64,000 nucleotides of DNA from Tritrichomonas foetus (lineage: Eukaryota > Parabasalia > Tritrichomonadida > Tritrichomonadidae), in contig MLAK01000671.1 of assembly GCA_001839685.1 (NCBI GenBank), forward strand, positions 138,853-202,852, written 5' to 3'. Shown here one piece after another: positions 9,744 to 19,438 of this stretch. A program made the position numbers and the translations under genes. The notes beneath the pieces are model-generated. The model worked only from the letters and a program-made list of their open reading frames with translations. It had not been told where the DNA came from and made no database searches. How positions within the stretch are numbered: the stretch's first letter is position 1; each line of letters begins with the position of its first letter.

Positions 9744-11348
9744 ATGAAGCCAATTTCATTTGCATCGATTTTAGAATCCCACGCATTCAGCGACTTTAAA
9801 CTCAAAGTCAACGATAAAATTTATCTACTCCACCGAGCAATTTTAAGTCAAAGAAGCCAATATTTCCAAGAATTGTTCAAAAACGATCCAACCTTGCTGC
9901 ACAAAGAAGTGGAGCTGTCGGACGACCTTGTTATCTATTTCAAATGCCTCCTATCGTATCTTTACTCATCTCCTCAATTTTATGTCCAGCCAAATTCGTT
10001 TTGCTGCTTGACCCAATTAGCCGTTATTTTCAAAGTTCCAACGCTCCTAGGCACGCTTTATCGATGGATAGATTCAAATCTCGACTATTACAACGTTCTT
10101 TCGTTTTATCAGCAATTATTGCCATTCAAAGAAAAACTCGAAGAATTCTTTAAAATGTTTACAAATACGATTATTGAATACTTTGAAAATTTAGATTTCG
10201 ACGCAATTGCCACAACTCTTCCATTTAATGATTTCGCAAATATTTTGTCCGACGAAAGACTCTCAAATTGTGTCTCATCGTATGGAAAATCACTTTCTAT
10301 TGCGAAATATCTCACAAAAAATCACTTTTTGAGTTATGATCAAAAATCATATTTATTCAAAATTTACATTGAAACAGATTGGCTCGTAAATTTTTCTGAT
10401 ATGTGTGAAAATGTAAATGAAGATCAACTCCCTGAGCTCATCGAATTTGCCGCAAGGCATTTTTCAAAAATGACCATTGAAGAGTTGAATGACCTGAATG
10501 ATAAAACAATTGATCAACTTTTGGCTTCACAAAATTTGGATGCTCGAAGTGAAAAACATATAAATGAGAAAATTAATTTGCTTCTTTCTTCATCTTCCAC
10601 AAATAAAAGACGGTCTCAGATTTTGTGGAATAGAACAGGTGATCCAAATAATCCCAGATCTTTTTACAACAGAAAAATTACACCAAAAAATTTACGATGT
10701 TTAGTTTTAGGTTCAATGATGTTTGAAAATTTATCAGATATTAAACATACATTAGTTGATAGTGGTCTCGACAAAAAAAATGTCGTTTTATATAACGCTG
10801 ACATGTTGACTCCTTCTTTAGAGTTTTTGTTTTTATTTGATGTTATTTTTGTATTTACTCATTATCAATTTCAGTCACGAGTTTTGATAAGTGAACGATT
10901 GACAAAATATATTAAAATCCGTGGAGGTGGTGTTGTTTATGCTTATGGATTTATGAGAAAAGACGAGTGGGGATGCGGAGAAAAGCCACTCATCGACTTG
11001 TTACCATTTGAACGAGGGAAAAGACATAATGATCATGTTCATACTGTTTTAAAAATCATCACAAATACACAATGTGATTTAGTGAAAGACATCAATCAGA
11101 TCAAAATAAGTGAGTTTTCACCTCGGGCTGATGTAAAATTGCGAGCAGATGCTCATTTGATTGCTTCATATGAAGATAATATTCCATTCGTTGCTTATTC
11201 CGATATTCATAATTCTGATGCGAAAATTGTCGGCTTAAATTACTATCCAATAACGAGCAGGATTCACAGGTTTGGATGGAGCCCAGCTCTTCCGATTGTG
11301 CAACTTTTGGCTAAAGCTGTGAAGTTCTCAGTAGGTATAGAGTCATAG
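9744..11348 (+). CDS. BTB/POZ protein with a C-terminal glutamine-amidotransferase-like domain (534 aa)
   Basis: Residues about 1-100 form a BTB/POZ domain (SDFKLKVNDKIYLLHRAILS, then YFQELF and a Leu-rich SYLY segment), used for dimerisation and often for cullin-3 binding. A BACK-like helical region follows to about residue 280. From about residue 310 comes an alpha/beta segment (LRCLVLGSMMF, FDVIFVFTHYQF, GGGVVYAYGF) that resembles ThuA/class I glutamine-amidotransferase-like folds, where a Gly-rich turn follows a beta strand. I see no clear catalytic Cys at the nucleophile elbow, so enzymatic activity is doubtful. The open frame extends upstream to a TTG at 9723, but the ATG at 9744 is the better start, because the BTB core begins right after it. 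GAAAAAGTT lies at 9702-9710. Confidence 0.65.
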   Translation: MKPISFASILESHAFSDFKLKVNDKIYLLHRAILSQRSQYFQELFKNDPTLLHKEVELSDDLVIYFKCLLSYLYSSPQFYVQPNSFCCLTQLAVIFKVPTLLGTLYRWIDSNLDYYNVLSFYQQLLPFKEKLEEFFKMFTNTIIEYFENLDFDAIATTLPFNDFANILSDERLSNCVSSYGKSLSIAKYLTKNHFLSYDQKSYLFKIYIETDWLVNFSDMCENVNEDQLPELIEFAARHFSKMTIEELNDLNDKTIDQLLASQNLDARSEKHINEKINLLLSSSSTNKRRSQILWNRTGDPNNPRSFYNRKITPKNLRCLVLGSMMFENLSDIKHTLVDSGLDKKNVVLYNADMLTPSLEFLFLFDVIFVFTHYQFQSRVLISERLTKYIKIRGGGVVYAYGFMRKDEWGCGEKPLIDLLPFERGKRHNDHVHTVLKIITNTQCDLVKDINQIKISEFSPRADVKLRADAHLIASYEDNIPFVAYSDIHNSDAKIVGLNYYPITSRIHRFGWSPALPIVQLLAKAVKFSVGIES

Positions 11349-11839
11349 AAAATGTTATTTAATAAATTATAGTATTTCTATCTTTAGAATTCTTTCTATA
11401 GAACTCTTTCTTTTCTTAAAGAGAATAAAAGGTCAAATAGATACAAATTATTGACCCATAGTAAAAATCAATTAATATTCGTGTGATGAAAATAGAAGTT
11501 CAATTTGAACATAAACTTTAATATAAAGAAATTGATGATAAATTCGTAGGTTTTACTCGTAAAACTATGTTCTTGGTTTATAAAAAGGAAAAGTTTATAT
11601 AGAAAAATGTACTACACAATATACATTTTTACTCATAAAACTGTGTGATAGGAATTCTATTTGTATATAATATGATTGGAAGTATGAATTAAATAAATTT
11701 AGTTTTTGAATCACTATCATTGTCATCCTCTAGGTTTCAGCATTTTATAAGAGAATAAAGTTCATTATTATATGAATGCAAATTTTTATGAAATGATTCG
11801 GGATTAGATAGATGAATTAACTCAAGGACAATGAAATAG

Positions 11840-11881
<42 letters not shown>

Positions 11882-11917
11882 CCCCCTTTTTTTTTTTTTT
11901 TCATGAATTGAAAGTAA
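11349..11917. other. Intergenic spacer with a long polypyrimidine tract
   Basis: AT-rich spacer between the BTB gene and the ankyrin gene tail. It carries the 62-base polypyrimidine tract at 11841-11902. No gene recognised; a short antisense frame here comes only from the GA repeat. Confidence 0.6.
11841..11902 (+). repeat. (TC)n-C6-T14 polypyrimidine microsatellite
   Basis: Uninterrupted pyrimidine run: TC dinucleotides to about 11880, then six C, then fourteen T, then TC. On the other strand this is a pure purine tract. Confidence 0.97.
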
Positions 11918-12025
11918 TTACTGATTTTCATTATCAGAGCTATCATATTGATTGGATAAATAATAATCTTTAGCAAAAGCTACAAAATCATCGCTCTCAT
12001 AAATATCATCTTCATAAATTGGCAA
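11918..12025 (-). pseudogene. In-frame C-terminal tail beyond the stop of the ankyrin gene
   Basis: Reading the minus strand on from the TAA at 12026-12028 in the same frame gives 35 sense codons and then a second TAA at 11918-11920. The tail is acidic and protein-like (it contains YEDDIYESDDFVAFAKDYY and ends YDSSDNENQ). It looks like the original C-terminus, cut off by a stop mutation, or read by stop readthrough. Without other alleles or RNA the two cannot be separated. Confidence 0.55.
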
Positions 12026-13849
12026 TTAAGGAGGGTTGTAATTTGCCTCAAAATGCAAATTTGGAAATGTTGGTATTATATGATCTTCATTTCGGTGAAT
12101 TAGATTCATATTTACAGTCTTTACATTTGATTTACCTAGAACATCCAAAAAGTCATTTCGTCCTGCTGTTTCAAGCTCAAGTTGATAAAATTTTCCGACA
12201 AGTGATGGATTTATTTTGATGATTTCTTGAATTTGGAGCAAACTTAGCATTTGATAAATTTTTTGGATTGGAAATTCGATATTTTTACAGAATAGAATAG
12301 CAATTCTTTGTAGTGCCCAATTTTGGTCAGGGCAATTTAATAAAATATTAAGATGTTCTTGCGTAAAACATACGTTTCTTTCAAGAGCTCTTTCAAAGAA
12401 ACTTAGAAAATAATTTTGATTCTTTAGATAGTAATCCAAAAAGTGAGGATATTTCGAAAGATCTAAATCTTTATAAGACATTAAAATAGAAATAAAATTC
12501 GTTTTTTTCAGAATACGTTCTTTCGTTAAGCATCCTGAGCTTTCAATTACTTCATTGTTTAATATATTATATTTGGACAAACAAATCAGGTCAGCTATTT
12601 TTCCTTTATTTAAAACTCTTCGAACTGGCATATTATATTTAGAAAATTTAAATTTGGCACCAGAATCAAGCAATAAAACTAGTGAATGAAAATCGCAGTT
12701 ATCTAAATGTTCATCTTTCAAAAAAGAAAAATCAAAACCATTTTTTTGCATTTTTGAGATTAATGAATATGTATTCGCATTGATAGCATTTAAAAGAAGT
12801 TCGTATGTATGTTCATAAATATCTTCATTGTAAATTTCACAAATTAAAAATTTAGCGGTTTCATATGTTTTCAGGGTGATTTCTGTTAAGATTTTTGAAA
12901 GTGGAAATTCTTGAATGATTTTTTGGTGATATTTACCAAGTATAATTCGAAGAGGATTAAAATTATCGAATTCAATAGATGTTTTAAAAGCTTGAAAAAG
13001 TTGATCAGGGGAATTTGCTAAATCATGAAAAGTTAAGAAATATGAAATCATATCTGAAAATTCTGTTTTTAGAGATGATAAAAGTCCTTCAAAAAGAACT
13101 TTTGATAAACATCCATATAGTTTAACACAAGTTGAAATCATAAATTTAACCATTGCTAAAGAACCAGAAAATACAGAAACTTCTATTAATTCTTGACTAC
13201 TGTTCTTTTTGGATCGTTTAAATTTCTGAATAATCTGTTCTGGAGTATGTTTGAAGATATATGAAACAATTTCAACTTGGTCTTCATAAATAGCTGTTTT
13301 TACATAATCAATAATATTTGGTTTATTATTAATTTGTAAATCATGCATATAAAATTGAACAATGTTTAAATGCCCATGCTCAATCGCACTAAGAATATAA
13401 TGAGGTTTAATTTCAACACCTTTCATATATAAATAACGAATAACATCCAAATTACCATATTTAAATGCTGCATAAATCGGCGGAGAGATATGTTTAACCT
13501 TTGAGAAATTAGCTTGATTATTATATAAATCACGTATTATATTAAGATTACCTCCAATACATGCATTACGTAAAATAATATAGATAACATACCAATCAAA
13601 ATCAGGATTCTTCAAAAAAGTTTCAATCTGATAAATATCATTCAAATAGAAATAAATTCGCTCTGCCCCAAAATATGTTATAAGTGATAAGTATGTTTGA
13701 TTTTTCTGAAGTTCCTTTGGATACTTGTAAAGATCGACTTTTGGAAATACAATTTTCTCAAATAAATTGTTACCATCTGTTAGTTGCATGAAAGCATATA
13801 AATCATCTTCGAGTAACACATCGATCAACTTTGCCCTCCAAGTATCCAT
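12026..13849 (-). CDS. Ankyrin-repeat protein, DUF3447-like (607 aa)
   Basis: Large trichomonad-type ankyrin protein. The N-terminal ~90 residues are the helical region typical of DUF3447-like proteins. Ankyrin helices follow: NACIGGNLNIIRDLYN, AAFKYGNLDVIRYLYMKG and SAIEHGHLNIVQFYMHD show the G-N/H-L-x-I/V-x-x-L pattern. The C-terminal half is degenerate helical repeats. No membrane segment or catalytic motif is visible. ATG is at 13847-13849 (+ strand CAT). The frame stops at a TAA, but readable sequence continues for 35 codons beyond it. AACTTTTTC at 13993-14001 (GAAAAAGTT on the coding strand) is a candidate upstream element. Role presumably protein binding. Confidence 0.75.
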   Translation of the reverse strand: MDTWRAKLIDVLLEDDLYAFMQLTDGNNLFEKIVFPKVDLYKYPKELQKNQTYLSLITYFGAERIYFYLNDIYQIETFLKNPDFDWYVIYIILRNACIGGNLNIIRDLYNNQANFSKVKHISPPIYAAFKYGNLDVIRYLYMKGVEIKPHYILSAIEHGHLNIVQFYMHDLQINNKPNIIDYVKTAIYEDQVEIVSYIFKHTPEQIIQKFKRSKKNSSQELIEVSVFSGSLAMVKFMISTCVKLYGCLSKVLFEGLLSSLKTEFSDMISYFLTFHDLANSPDQLFQAFKTSIEFDNFNPLRIILGKYHQKIIQEFPLSKILTEITLKTYETAKFLICEIYNEDIYEHTYELLLNAINANTYSLISKMQKNGFDFSFLKDEHLDNCDFHSLVLLLDSGAKFKFSKYNMPVRRVLNKGKIADLICLSKYNILNNEVIESSGCLTKERILKKTNFISILMSYKDLDLSKYPHFLDYYLKNQNYFLSFFERALERNVCFTQEHLNILLNCPDQNWALQRIAILFCKNIEFPIQKIYQMLSLLQIQEIIKINPSLVGKFYQLELETAGRNDFLDVLGKSNVKTVNMNLIHRNEDHIIPTFPNLHFEANYNPP

Positions 13850-14066
13850 TTAGTATTAATTGCAACGCAAAAAAAAAAATAATAAGTATCAAACTCTGTG
13901 TCATACAAAAGGCATTGAATTGGGAAAATGTGTCATATTCAAAAAGTTAAAAAATTTGATGCAAAAAGTGATTGATCTTAGATTTAAATATCAACTTTTT
14001 CAATAATATATTAAAGAGTATCATGTCACTTCACCTAAATAGAAAAAAAAAAAAGAAAAAAATAAA

Positions 14067-14159
14067 ACTAAAGTGACATTTTTTTTCGTGAACACTTTTT
14101 GTTAATTTGACTTTTAATTTGGCCTTAAATGTTCACGGTAAAACCGGTCGCACTTTAGT
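14067..14159. repeat. Imperfect inverted repeat (~93 bp)
   Basis: Outer arms ACTAAAGTG (14067-14075) and CACTTTAGT (14151-14159) and inner arms CGTGAACA (14087-14094) and TGTTCACG (14130-14137) are exact reverse complements, nested in register but with unequal spacers of 11 and 13 bases. Confidence 0.7.
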
Positions 14160-14493
14160 TGTCACTGATTGAGTGTTACACAGGGTAATTAACCAAGTTT
14201 GGTAATCTTTTTAAGTTTGGTTGTTATGAAGAGCTATAGAGAGAAAATAATAATGGGGAAGGATGAAAATCATAATGAAGAATGATGGTAGACAAGATGA
14301 AAAGTTGGAGAATACATATCAACTTTTTCGAAATTAATTCAATTTGGTACACAATTTTGTTGTGATGAAAATAAAGTTTTTAACTTTTTAAAACATCTCA
14401 TACAAATAAAACCGCAGTCAACTGTCAAACTCATTAATGGTGAAATTTCTAAACACACATGTCAATTTCCAAGGTTAATTTAAAAACAAATAT

Positions 14494-14501
14494 TTTAAAC
14501 G
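14494..14501 (+). promoter_or_regulatory. TTTAAACG promoter-like motif
   Basis: Ends four bases before the ATG of the WD40 gene. One of several copies of this octamer close to start codons in the window; function inferred from recurrence only. Confidence 0.35.
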
Positions 14502-14505
14502 AAAA

Positions 14506-15801
14506 ATGAACGACAATTGGATCCCTTACTTCTTTTTAGGGATTATCATCATTTTAATATTATCCTGCGTTTATACATACAAGCATAAGGAAGAGATTTT
14601 CGAAATGGCCGGAATCGAATTGCCGGGTGCCACCAAAAAGCCAAAGAAGGTCAACCAGCGAGTAAGACCAAACGCAAAAAGAACAGGAAAAATGTACGGA
14701 AACAAAAGCCACAAACAAGATGTGGTGAACCGCAATGAAACAAAATCTCAGCCAGACCTCGTAAATAAACCCACAGTCGTCAAGCCAAAGCCAAAACCAG
14801 TTCCAAAAACGCACGAAGAAGAAGAAGACGAAAAACGGATATCTGATGTTACTATCAGCACAAAAGGAACACCTCTCAGCGCTTTTGTTTTGAATACAGC
14901 TGGATCTTTATTAATTTGTTCAGGAAAAAATCACAAAAGCTTTTTATTTGCGATTGGCGGATTGGATTTTAATATGATGCCTTTAGAGCAATATTTCGAA
15001 CTTGACACATGTGATATTCCAGTGTTATGCTCACTCCAGCCAGACGGTGAATTTCATATTGTTTATGCTCATGGAAATCGACAAAGTTTATCTTCATCAC
15101 AAATTACATTTGATGATGAAGCTAAGCCAGTTATCACAAAAAGTTCATTTAATGTTCCAAATGCATACATTAAAAACATTCAAAAAATTTCTTCAGATCC
15201 AAAAGGAAAATATGTTGTTACTTTAGTCGATCATGAATTATTGAATATTTATAATCCAAAAGGCGAACTTTTGTTCAAGCAACACTTTGAAAACAAAAAA
15301 TGTAGCGATTTTGCAATTCTTCGCGATTTTTCAAAAATTGCTGTTTCATCAGGAGCTAAAGTGTTCGTTTATAGAATTGTTGAAACTCCTCTTGTTCAGC
15401 TTGAGCTCGACGCAACAGTTACAGTCAGCTCAAACGCTCCTGTCGTTTCTCTTTCATTCTCTGAAAAAACTCACCAATTAGTCGTTGCTGCATCAGACGG
15501 ATTAATCACTGTATATAAAGAACAGCCAGAATCAGGTGTTGATTTAAGACTGAAAAGCTCAAACGTTAAAATTGTGAGAGCTTCTCCAACATCCGATTTT
15601 CTTGCGATTATTTCTCAGAAATCAAAATTCCAACTCGTCAATATGTCAACAGGCGAAATGTACAGTCAACTAGATACAGTTCATGAAGGCGAGGCACACT
15701 TCCTAGAATGGTCATTTAGTGGAAAATGGCTCTTCGTCGGTAGTAAGCAAAAACCAAATATCGAAACTTTTCACTTCAATGAAGGAAAATCTGAACAATA
15801 A
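14506..15801 (+). CDS. TBL2-like ER-anchored WD40 protein (431 aa)
   Basis: An N-terminal hydrophobic helix (about residues 7-25, FFLGIIIILILSCVYTY) is followed by a Lys/Arg-rich linker with prolines (residues 30-110) and then a beta-propeller of weakly conserved WD-type repeats. This order, a signal anchor plus basic linker plus propeller, and segments such as VVSLSFS and the last blade (GEAHFLEWSFSGKWLFVGS), match transducin beta-like 2, an ER membrane protein that associates with PERK and ribosomal components in animals. GH/WD dipeptides are mostly lost. The ATG follows TTTAAACG by four bases, implying a very short leader. Stop is TAA followed by A. It could instead be another signal-anchored WD40 protein. 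Confidence 0.6.
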   Translation: MNDNWIPYFFLGIIIILILSCVYTYKHKEEIFEMAGIELPGATKKPKKVNQRVRPNAKRTGKMYGNKSHKQDVVNRNETKSQPDLVNKPTVVKPKPKPVPKTHEEEEDEKRISDVTISTKGTPLSAFVLNTAGSLLICSGKNHKSFLFAIGGLDFNMMPLEQYFELDTCDIPVLCSLQPDGEFHIVYAHGNRQSLSSSQITFDDEAKPVITKSSFNVPNAYIKNIQKISSDPKGKYVVTLVDHELLNIYNPKGELLFKQHFENKKCSDFAILRDFSKIAVSSGAKVFVYRIVETPLVQLELDATVTVSSNAPVVSLSFSEKTHQLVVAASDGLITVYKEQPESGVDLRLKSSNVKIVRASPTSDFLAIISQKSKFQLVNMSTGEMYSQLDTVHEGEAHFLEWSFSGKWLFVGSKQKPNIETFHFNEGKSEQ

Positions 15802-16008
15802 AATCAATAAAGAAAAGGAAATTTGATAGTACTATAAAGAGTAAATTTTATTACTAACCATTATATTATTACTTTTATCCATAATTATTATTTTTTGTAA
15901 AGATATCTTTAAAATGTAAACATCATATTATATAGTGTGTCTATATAATTGGAAAAGATAAATTTATTATCAGTGTGTCCAAAAAGATGAATCTTTTTTT
16001 TCCGAATT

Positions 16009-16016
16009 TTTAAACG
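16009..16016 (+). promoter_or_regulatory. TTTAAACG promoter-like motif
   Basis: Lies 13 bases before the ATG of the TTC5-like gene; same orientation as the copy before the WD40 gene. Confidence 0.35.
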
Positions 16017-16029
16017 GCCATTTAGTTTC

Positions 16030-17121
16030 ATGACAGCCTCAGAAAACTTCGCAAATAAAGTTGCCGAACTTTGGAACCGTGTCCAAAGCAATGAAGAGTC
16101 AGTTGTCGAAAGAAAACAGATTTTGAATGAATGCGATGAGCTCAATGCTAACCCAGAATTTGCATCAAACGGATTCCTTGTTGCCAAGGTCAAGCTTATC
16201 CAACACAAAGCCGGAAAAGTTACAGATCTTTCAGTTCTCGCTACAGAATTTGAAGAGTTCGCCAGACATCAGCCATCAACAGATGTATGGATCTGCTTAG
16301 CTGAAACCTACCTTCATGAAGGCAAAGCAGAATCAGCAGTTTCACCACTTGAATACGCACAAGCTCTTGGTGAAAATGCAGACGTTTTGATATTATTGTC
16401 ACTTTGCTACAGAAGGTTAGAAAAGAAAGACCCACAAAAATCACTTGATTATGCAAAACAAGCTGTCAAACTTGAAATGACAAATGGAAAAGCCTGGGGA
16501 AACTTAGGTATTGCTTTACTTTCAATTGCTGGGCATGACAATATTGTTCAAGCATCAAAGGCATTCAAATGTGCTATCAAAAACGGCCAACAAAACAATG
16601 CCGATGTTATGATGAATTTGGGAACTGTTAATGAGCTCCTTCTTGATTTCAAGGAAGCTATTCATTGCTATGAAGAAGCAATCAGAATTGCAGGACAATG
16701 GCAAGTCGCTGTTGATTCTGTCTCAAGAGTACAATCGCGTTTAGATTCTGTTATGGCACGTGCTGAATTGATTCCAAAGATTAGACCATCAAAGAAGAAC
16801 AAGCTTCTTCAGAGAATCACTGCTGATGATGAATATCTTGTTGTAGAAGCACCTTTCCCAATGGAAGATCCATCACAAATTATACTATGTATGAATAACA
16901 AATCAGAAGTTTTTGCTTTTGGCATCATCAAAACAATGCGTGCTTACGTTATCCCAGAAAAATCAGTTTTGAAGATGCCAACACCAGAATTTGTAAACTT
17001 AGAAATTAAGGATAAACAAATCAAATACTACGTAATAGATGATATGCGTAAGGTTAAAATCCTTCATGGTGCCACACCAGCTGATGTTCCACCAGTAAGC
17101 ATCAGCAGCTCAATCGCATAA
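16030..17121 (+). CDS. TTC5/STRAP-like TPR protein (363 aa)
   Basis: Tandem tetratricopeptide repeats span about residues 80-225, for example DVWICLAETYLHEGKAESAV and KAWGNLGIALLSIAGHD, the latter at a position where TTC5 has a similar W-x-x-L-G-x-A-x-L helix. The last ~110 residues (from about 240) are beta-rich and resemble the C-terminal OB fold of TTC5. In animals TTC5 is a p300/stress-response cofactor and also recognises nascent tubulin to trigger tubulin mRNA decay, a role that would suit a microtubule-rich flagellate, but that role is an inference here. ATG is preceded by TTTAAACG. Stop TAA followed by AA. Confidence 0.65.
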   Translation: MTASENFANKVAELWNRVQSNEESVVERKQILNECDELNANPEFASNGFLVAKVKLIQHKAGKVTDLSVLATEFEEFARHQPSTDVWICLAETYLHEGKAESAVSPLEYAQALGENADVLILLSLCYRRLEKKDPQKSLDYAKQAVKLEMTNGKAWGNLGIALLSIAGHDNIVQASKAFKCAIKNGQQNNADVMMNLGTVNELLLDFKEAIHCYEEAIRIAGQWQVAVDSVSRVQSRLDSVMARAELIPKIRPSKKNKLLQRITADDEYLVVEAPFPMEDPSQIILCMNNKSEVFAFGIIKTMRAYVIPEKSVLKMPTPEFVNLEIKDKQIKYYVIDDMRKVKILHGATPADVPPVSISSSIA

Positions 17122-17371
17122 AATATTTAATATCTTTAAAAAGACCACTTTTAACTCAGCCTTTATTTCTAATTCTTTTATCCCATTTCCATCCATTTCC
17201 TTATATTTTTGTGATTGAATCTTTTCCCTAACAGTTGGAAATTAAAAGTAATGCTTTCTTTCATTAATATATATTTGTTGATCTGAATTTGAATGTAAAA
17301 ATAAAACACAACAAGAAAAATGCAAATGTATATATAATTTATTACTAACATTAATGAAATATAATCATAGT

Positions 17372-19438
17372 TTATGTTGGGGCTTGTGCTGAAGTAAGCT
17401 CTGGATGGAATGACATGTATGCACCAATTAATTGCTTACTTTCTTCAATGAGCCTCTCTTCATCTAAATTTACACAGTTTTGAATCGCAACCTGCAAAAT
17501 TTCAGGATTTATCACTACTTTTTGCGGATACATATTGATTAATCTCAAAAGAACCAAAGAAATATTATCAGCATCAAGTTGATCAATATCAATTTCTTGA
17601 AGAGCTTTTCCAAACACAGAAATCAAATTTTCGCATACATCTTTTGAAATGAGAAGTTGCTGGCTTAATTTAAATAAATCATAAAGAACTAGTGCAACAT
17701 TTCCTAAAATTCCAGATACTTGGTAATCCATATTCGAAATATATTGGATAATTATTGGAATTAATGGTTCAAAAAGTTGAAAAGCATTTCGTAACAAATC
17801 ACTTGCAAACGCCCATGAATCAATAATTAAACTAGAAGTAGAACAGACTAACAATGGAGCAATTTTTGGCACAATAACACTAAAAATTTGATGTGTAGGA
17901 TTAATAGAAAAAAAGTTACTCATCAATTGAAGAGTAATTCTGCATAAATCTGGGTCACTTTCAAAATTATCAAGTTGAGGAATAATTTTTGGTGAAAGTG
18001 TTTGGAGTAAAGTTTCTGAAGATGTTGGCATCTTCAAAATAGCTGCTGCAATCACACCAAAATAATAATAGTTTATAAAATCATCAGATGAAGTCATATA
18101 GGCATTCACCATATAACTTACTAATGAAGCAATTTCTTCATGACCTTCTAAATAGTCAACAGAACCAAAAAATATTGCAATAAATTCCAAAATACATGGC
18201 AATTCATCCTTTTCAGGTGACTGAAGCATTCTTACAATGAATTCTTTAAATGGATCACAAGGAAGTTCAATTTCAGAAATCATTGGCATTAAAGACCTCA
18301 ATGCTTGCATTCTTATGAATGGATCTTCATCAATTGTTAATGGAAAAATCGTCGAAATTATCGGTGCAATGAATTCTTGATGTGATTGAGTTAAACTGCA
18401 TAAACAAGGAATTACTTCTTTCTTTAAAGGACTATTTAGAAGTTCCAAAAGTGTGTTACAAATAGGCTCGATATCAGAAACAAAACCTTGAATTGCAGTA
18501 ATTGCCCTTAATGCTTTTATTGAAGCACTTTTTGACATTTCTTTAATGTCGGTGCTGATTTGTGGAAGGAGTAAAGAAGTCAATTCTTCTGGATATTGCT
18601 CACCAATATGAAGAAGCGAATTAATTGATTGTTTAGAAATTCCATCAGCGTCAATTTCTTCATCATTTGATAGATTTTTGTAGAGTGAAATGACAACTTC
18701 AGGAATGAATGGCAGATTTTCAGCGTTTTCGAAATAATCAGCAGCTGGTATACTTTTTGAGTAGTCAGGATCGTTGATTAAAGGAATGAGAAAGGCAATT
18801 AAATTCTGATCAACATCATAGTTCAAAATTTCAATCACAACGTGAATAAATTCAATCATAACATCATTTGGAAGTTCATTTAAATGAGCGAAAAGAGGAA
18901 GAATAATCACTTGTTTAACTTCGGATGGAAATTTATTGACAAATAGTCTGCAAGTTGACAAAATTTGACAAGAAAGTGGTGATATCAAATATTGGGATAG
19001 CATTGGAATAATTACTGGATTTAATATATAATTTTTTTGCAGAAGTTCGTTTAATAAACTGAGAGCAGAACTGATTTGACTTGGGTCTGATAAAAGCGTC
19101 ATTATAATTGATTCAATATTTTGAAATGTATCCGTTCCGTATTCTAAAGCGATGTCGGCAATCAGAGAAGAAACCAAATTAACAAGGATCGGATCTTGCG
19201 AAGAAAGAATCGGCGAAAGAGTCGGTTCGACAAGTTTTTTCAAATTCGATTCGTTTGCAAAATCAAAAGTTTTAATCAACTGTTTCATTAAAGAAATTGC
19301 AGTAATTCGAATGAATGGCGGCAGTTGTTGATTCGAAATTGCGTCGAGTAAATATAGCGAAAAATCAGGATGAGATTTCATTTGTTCAATTGTTTGGTAA
19401 ATTTGAGTTTGAACATTTTGATCTGGCGATTTGATCAA
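17372..19438 (-). CDS. Transportin-like importin-beta karyopherin
   Basis: Nuclear transport receptor built of HEAT repeats. The N-terminal part reads IKSPDQNVQTQIYQTIEQ followed by KSHPDFSLYL, which resembles the first HEAT repeat of transportin-1 (residues S-P-D, then the P-D-F-x-x-Y-L turn). HEAT-like helices continue to the end (688 codons from the TTG at 19438), with acidic patches expected for cargo and Ran contact. The frame contains no ATG before 19381, yet the open frame continues to 19657 and its last part (LDPNLRQQIADILNL) extends the homology. The true start is unresolved: ATG at 19381, a non-AUG codon, an unseen short first exon, or a sequence error. Family call is good, subclass less so. 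Confidence 0.75.
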   Translation of the reverse strand: MIKSPDQNVQTQIYQTIEQMKSHPDFSLYLLDAISNQQLPPFIRITAISLMKQLIKTFDFANESNLKKLVEPTLSPILSSQDPILVNLVSSLIADIALEYGTDTFQNIESIIMTLLSDPSQISSALSLLNELLQKNYILNPVIIPMLSQYLISPLSCQILSTCRLFVNKFPSEVKQVIILPLFAHLNELPNDVMIEFIHVVIEILNYDVDQNLIAFLIPLINDPDYSKSIPAADYFENAENLPFIPEVVISLYKNLSNDEEIDADGISKQSINSLLHIGEQYPEELTSLLLPQISTDIKEMSKSASIKALRAITAIQGFVSDIEPICNTLLELLNSPLKKEVIPCLCSLTQSHQEFIAPIISTIFPLTIDEDPFIRMQALRSLMPMISEIELPCDPFKEFIVRMLQSPEKDELPCILEFIAIFFGSVDYLEGHEEIASLVSYMVNAYMTSSDDFINYYYFGVIAAAILKMPTSSETLLQTLSPKIIPQLDNFESDPDLCRITLQLMSNFFSINPTHQIFSVIVPKIAPLLVCSTSSLIIDSWAFASDLLRNAFQLFEPLIPIIIQYISNMDYQVSGILGNVALVLYDLFKLSQQLLISKDVCENLISVFGKALQEIDIDQLDADNISLVLLRLINMYPQKVVINPEILQVAIQNCVNLDEERLIEESKQLIGAYMSFHPELTSAQAPT

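Larger units (their letters stand above)
13850..14505. other. Divergent spacer with an imperfect inverted repeat and promoter-like boxes
   Basis: Separates the ankyrin gene (-) from the WD40 gene (+). It contains the imperfect inverted repeat at 14067-14159, an AACTTTTTCG box at 14321-14330, and TTTAAACG at 14494-14501 directly before the ATG. No RNA gene recognised. Confidence 0.6.

Noticed and set aside
11737..11976. Antisense frame with repeated Glu-Arg
   Set aside because: It comes from the GA side of the polypyrimidine microsatellite.
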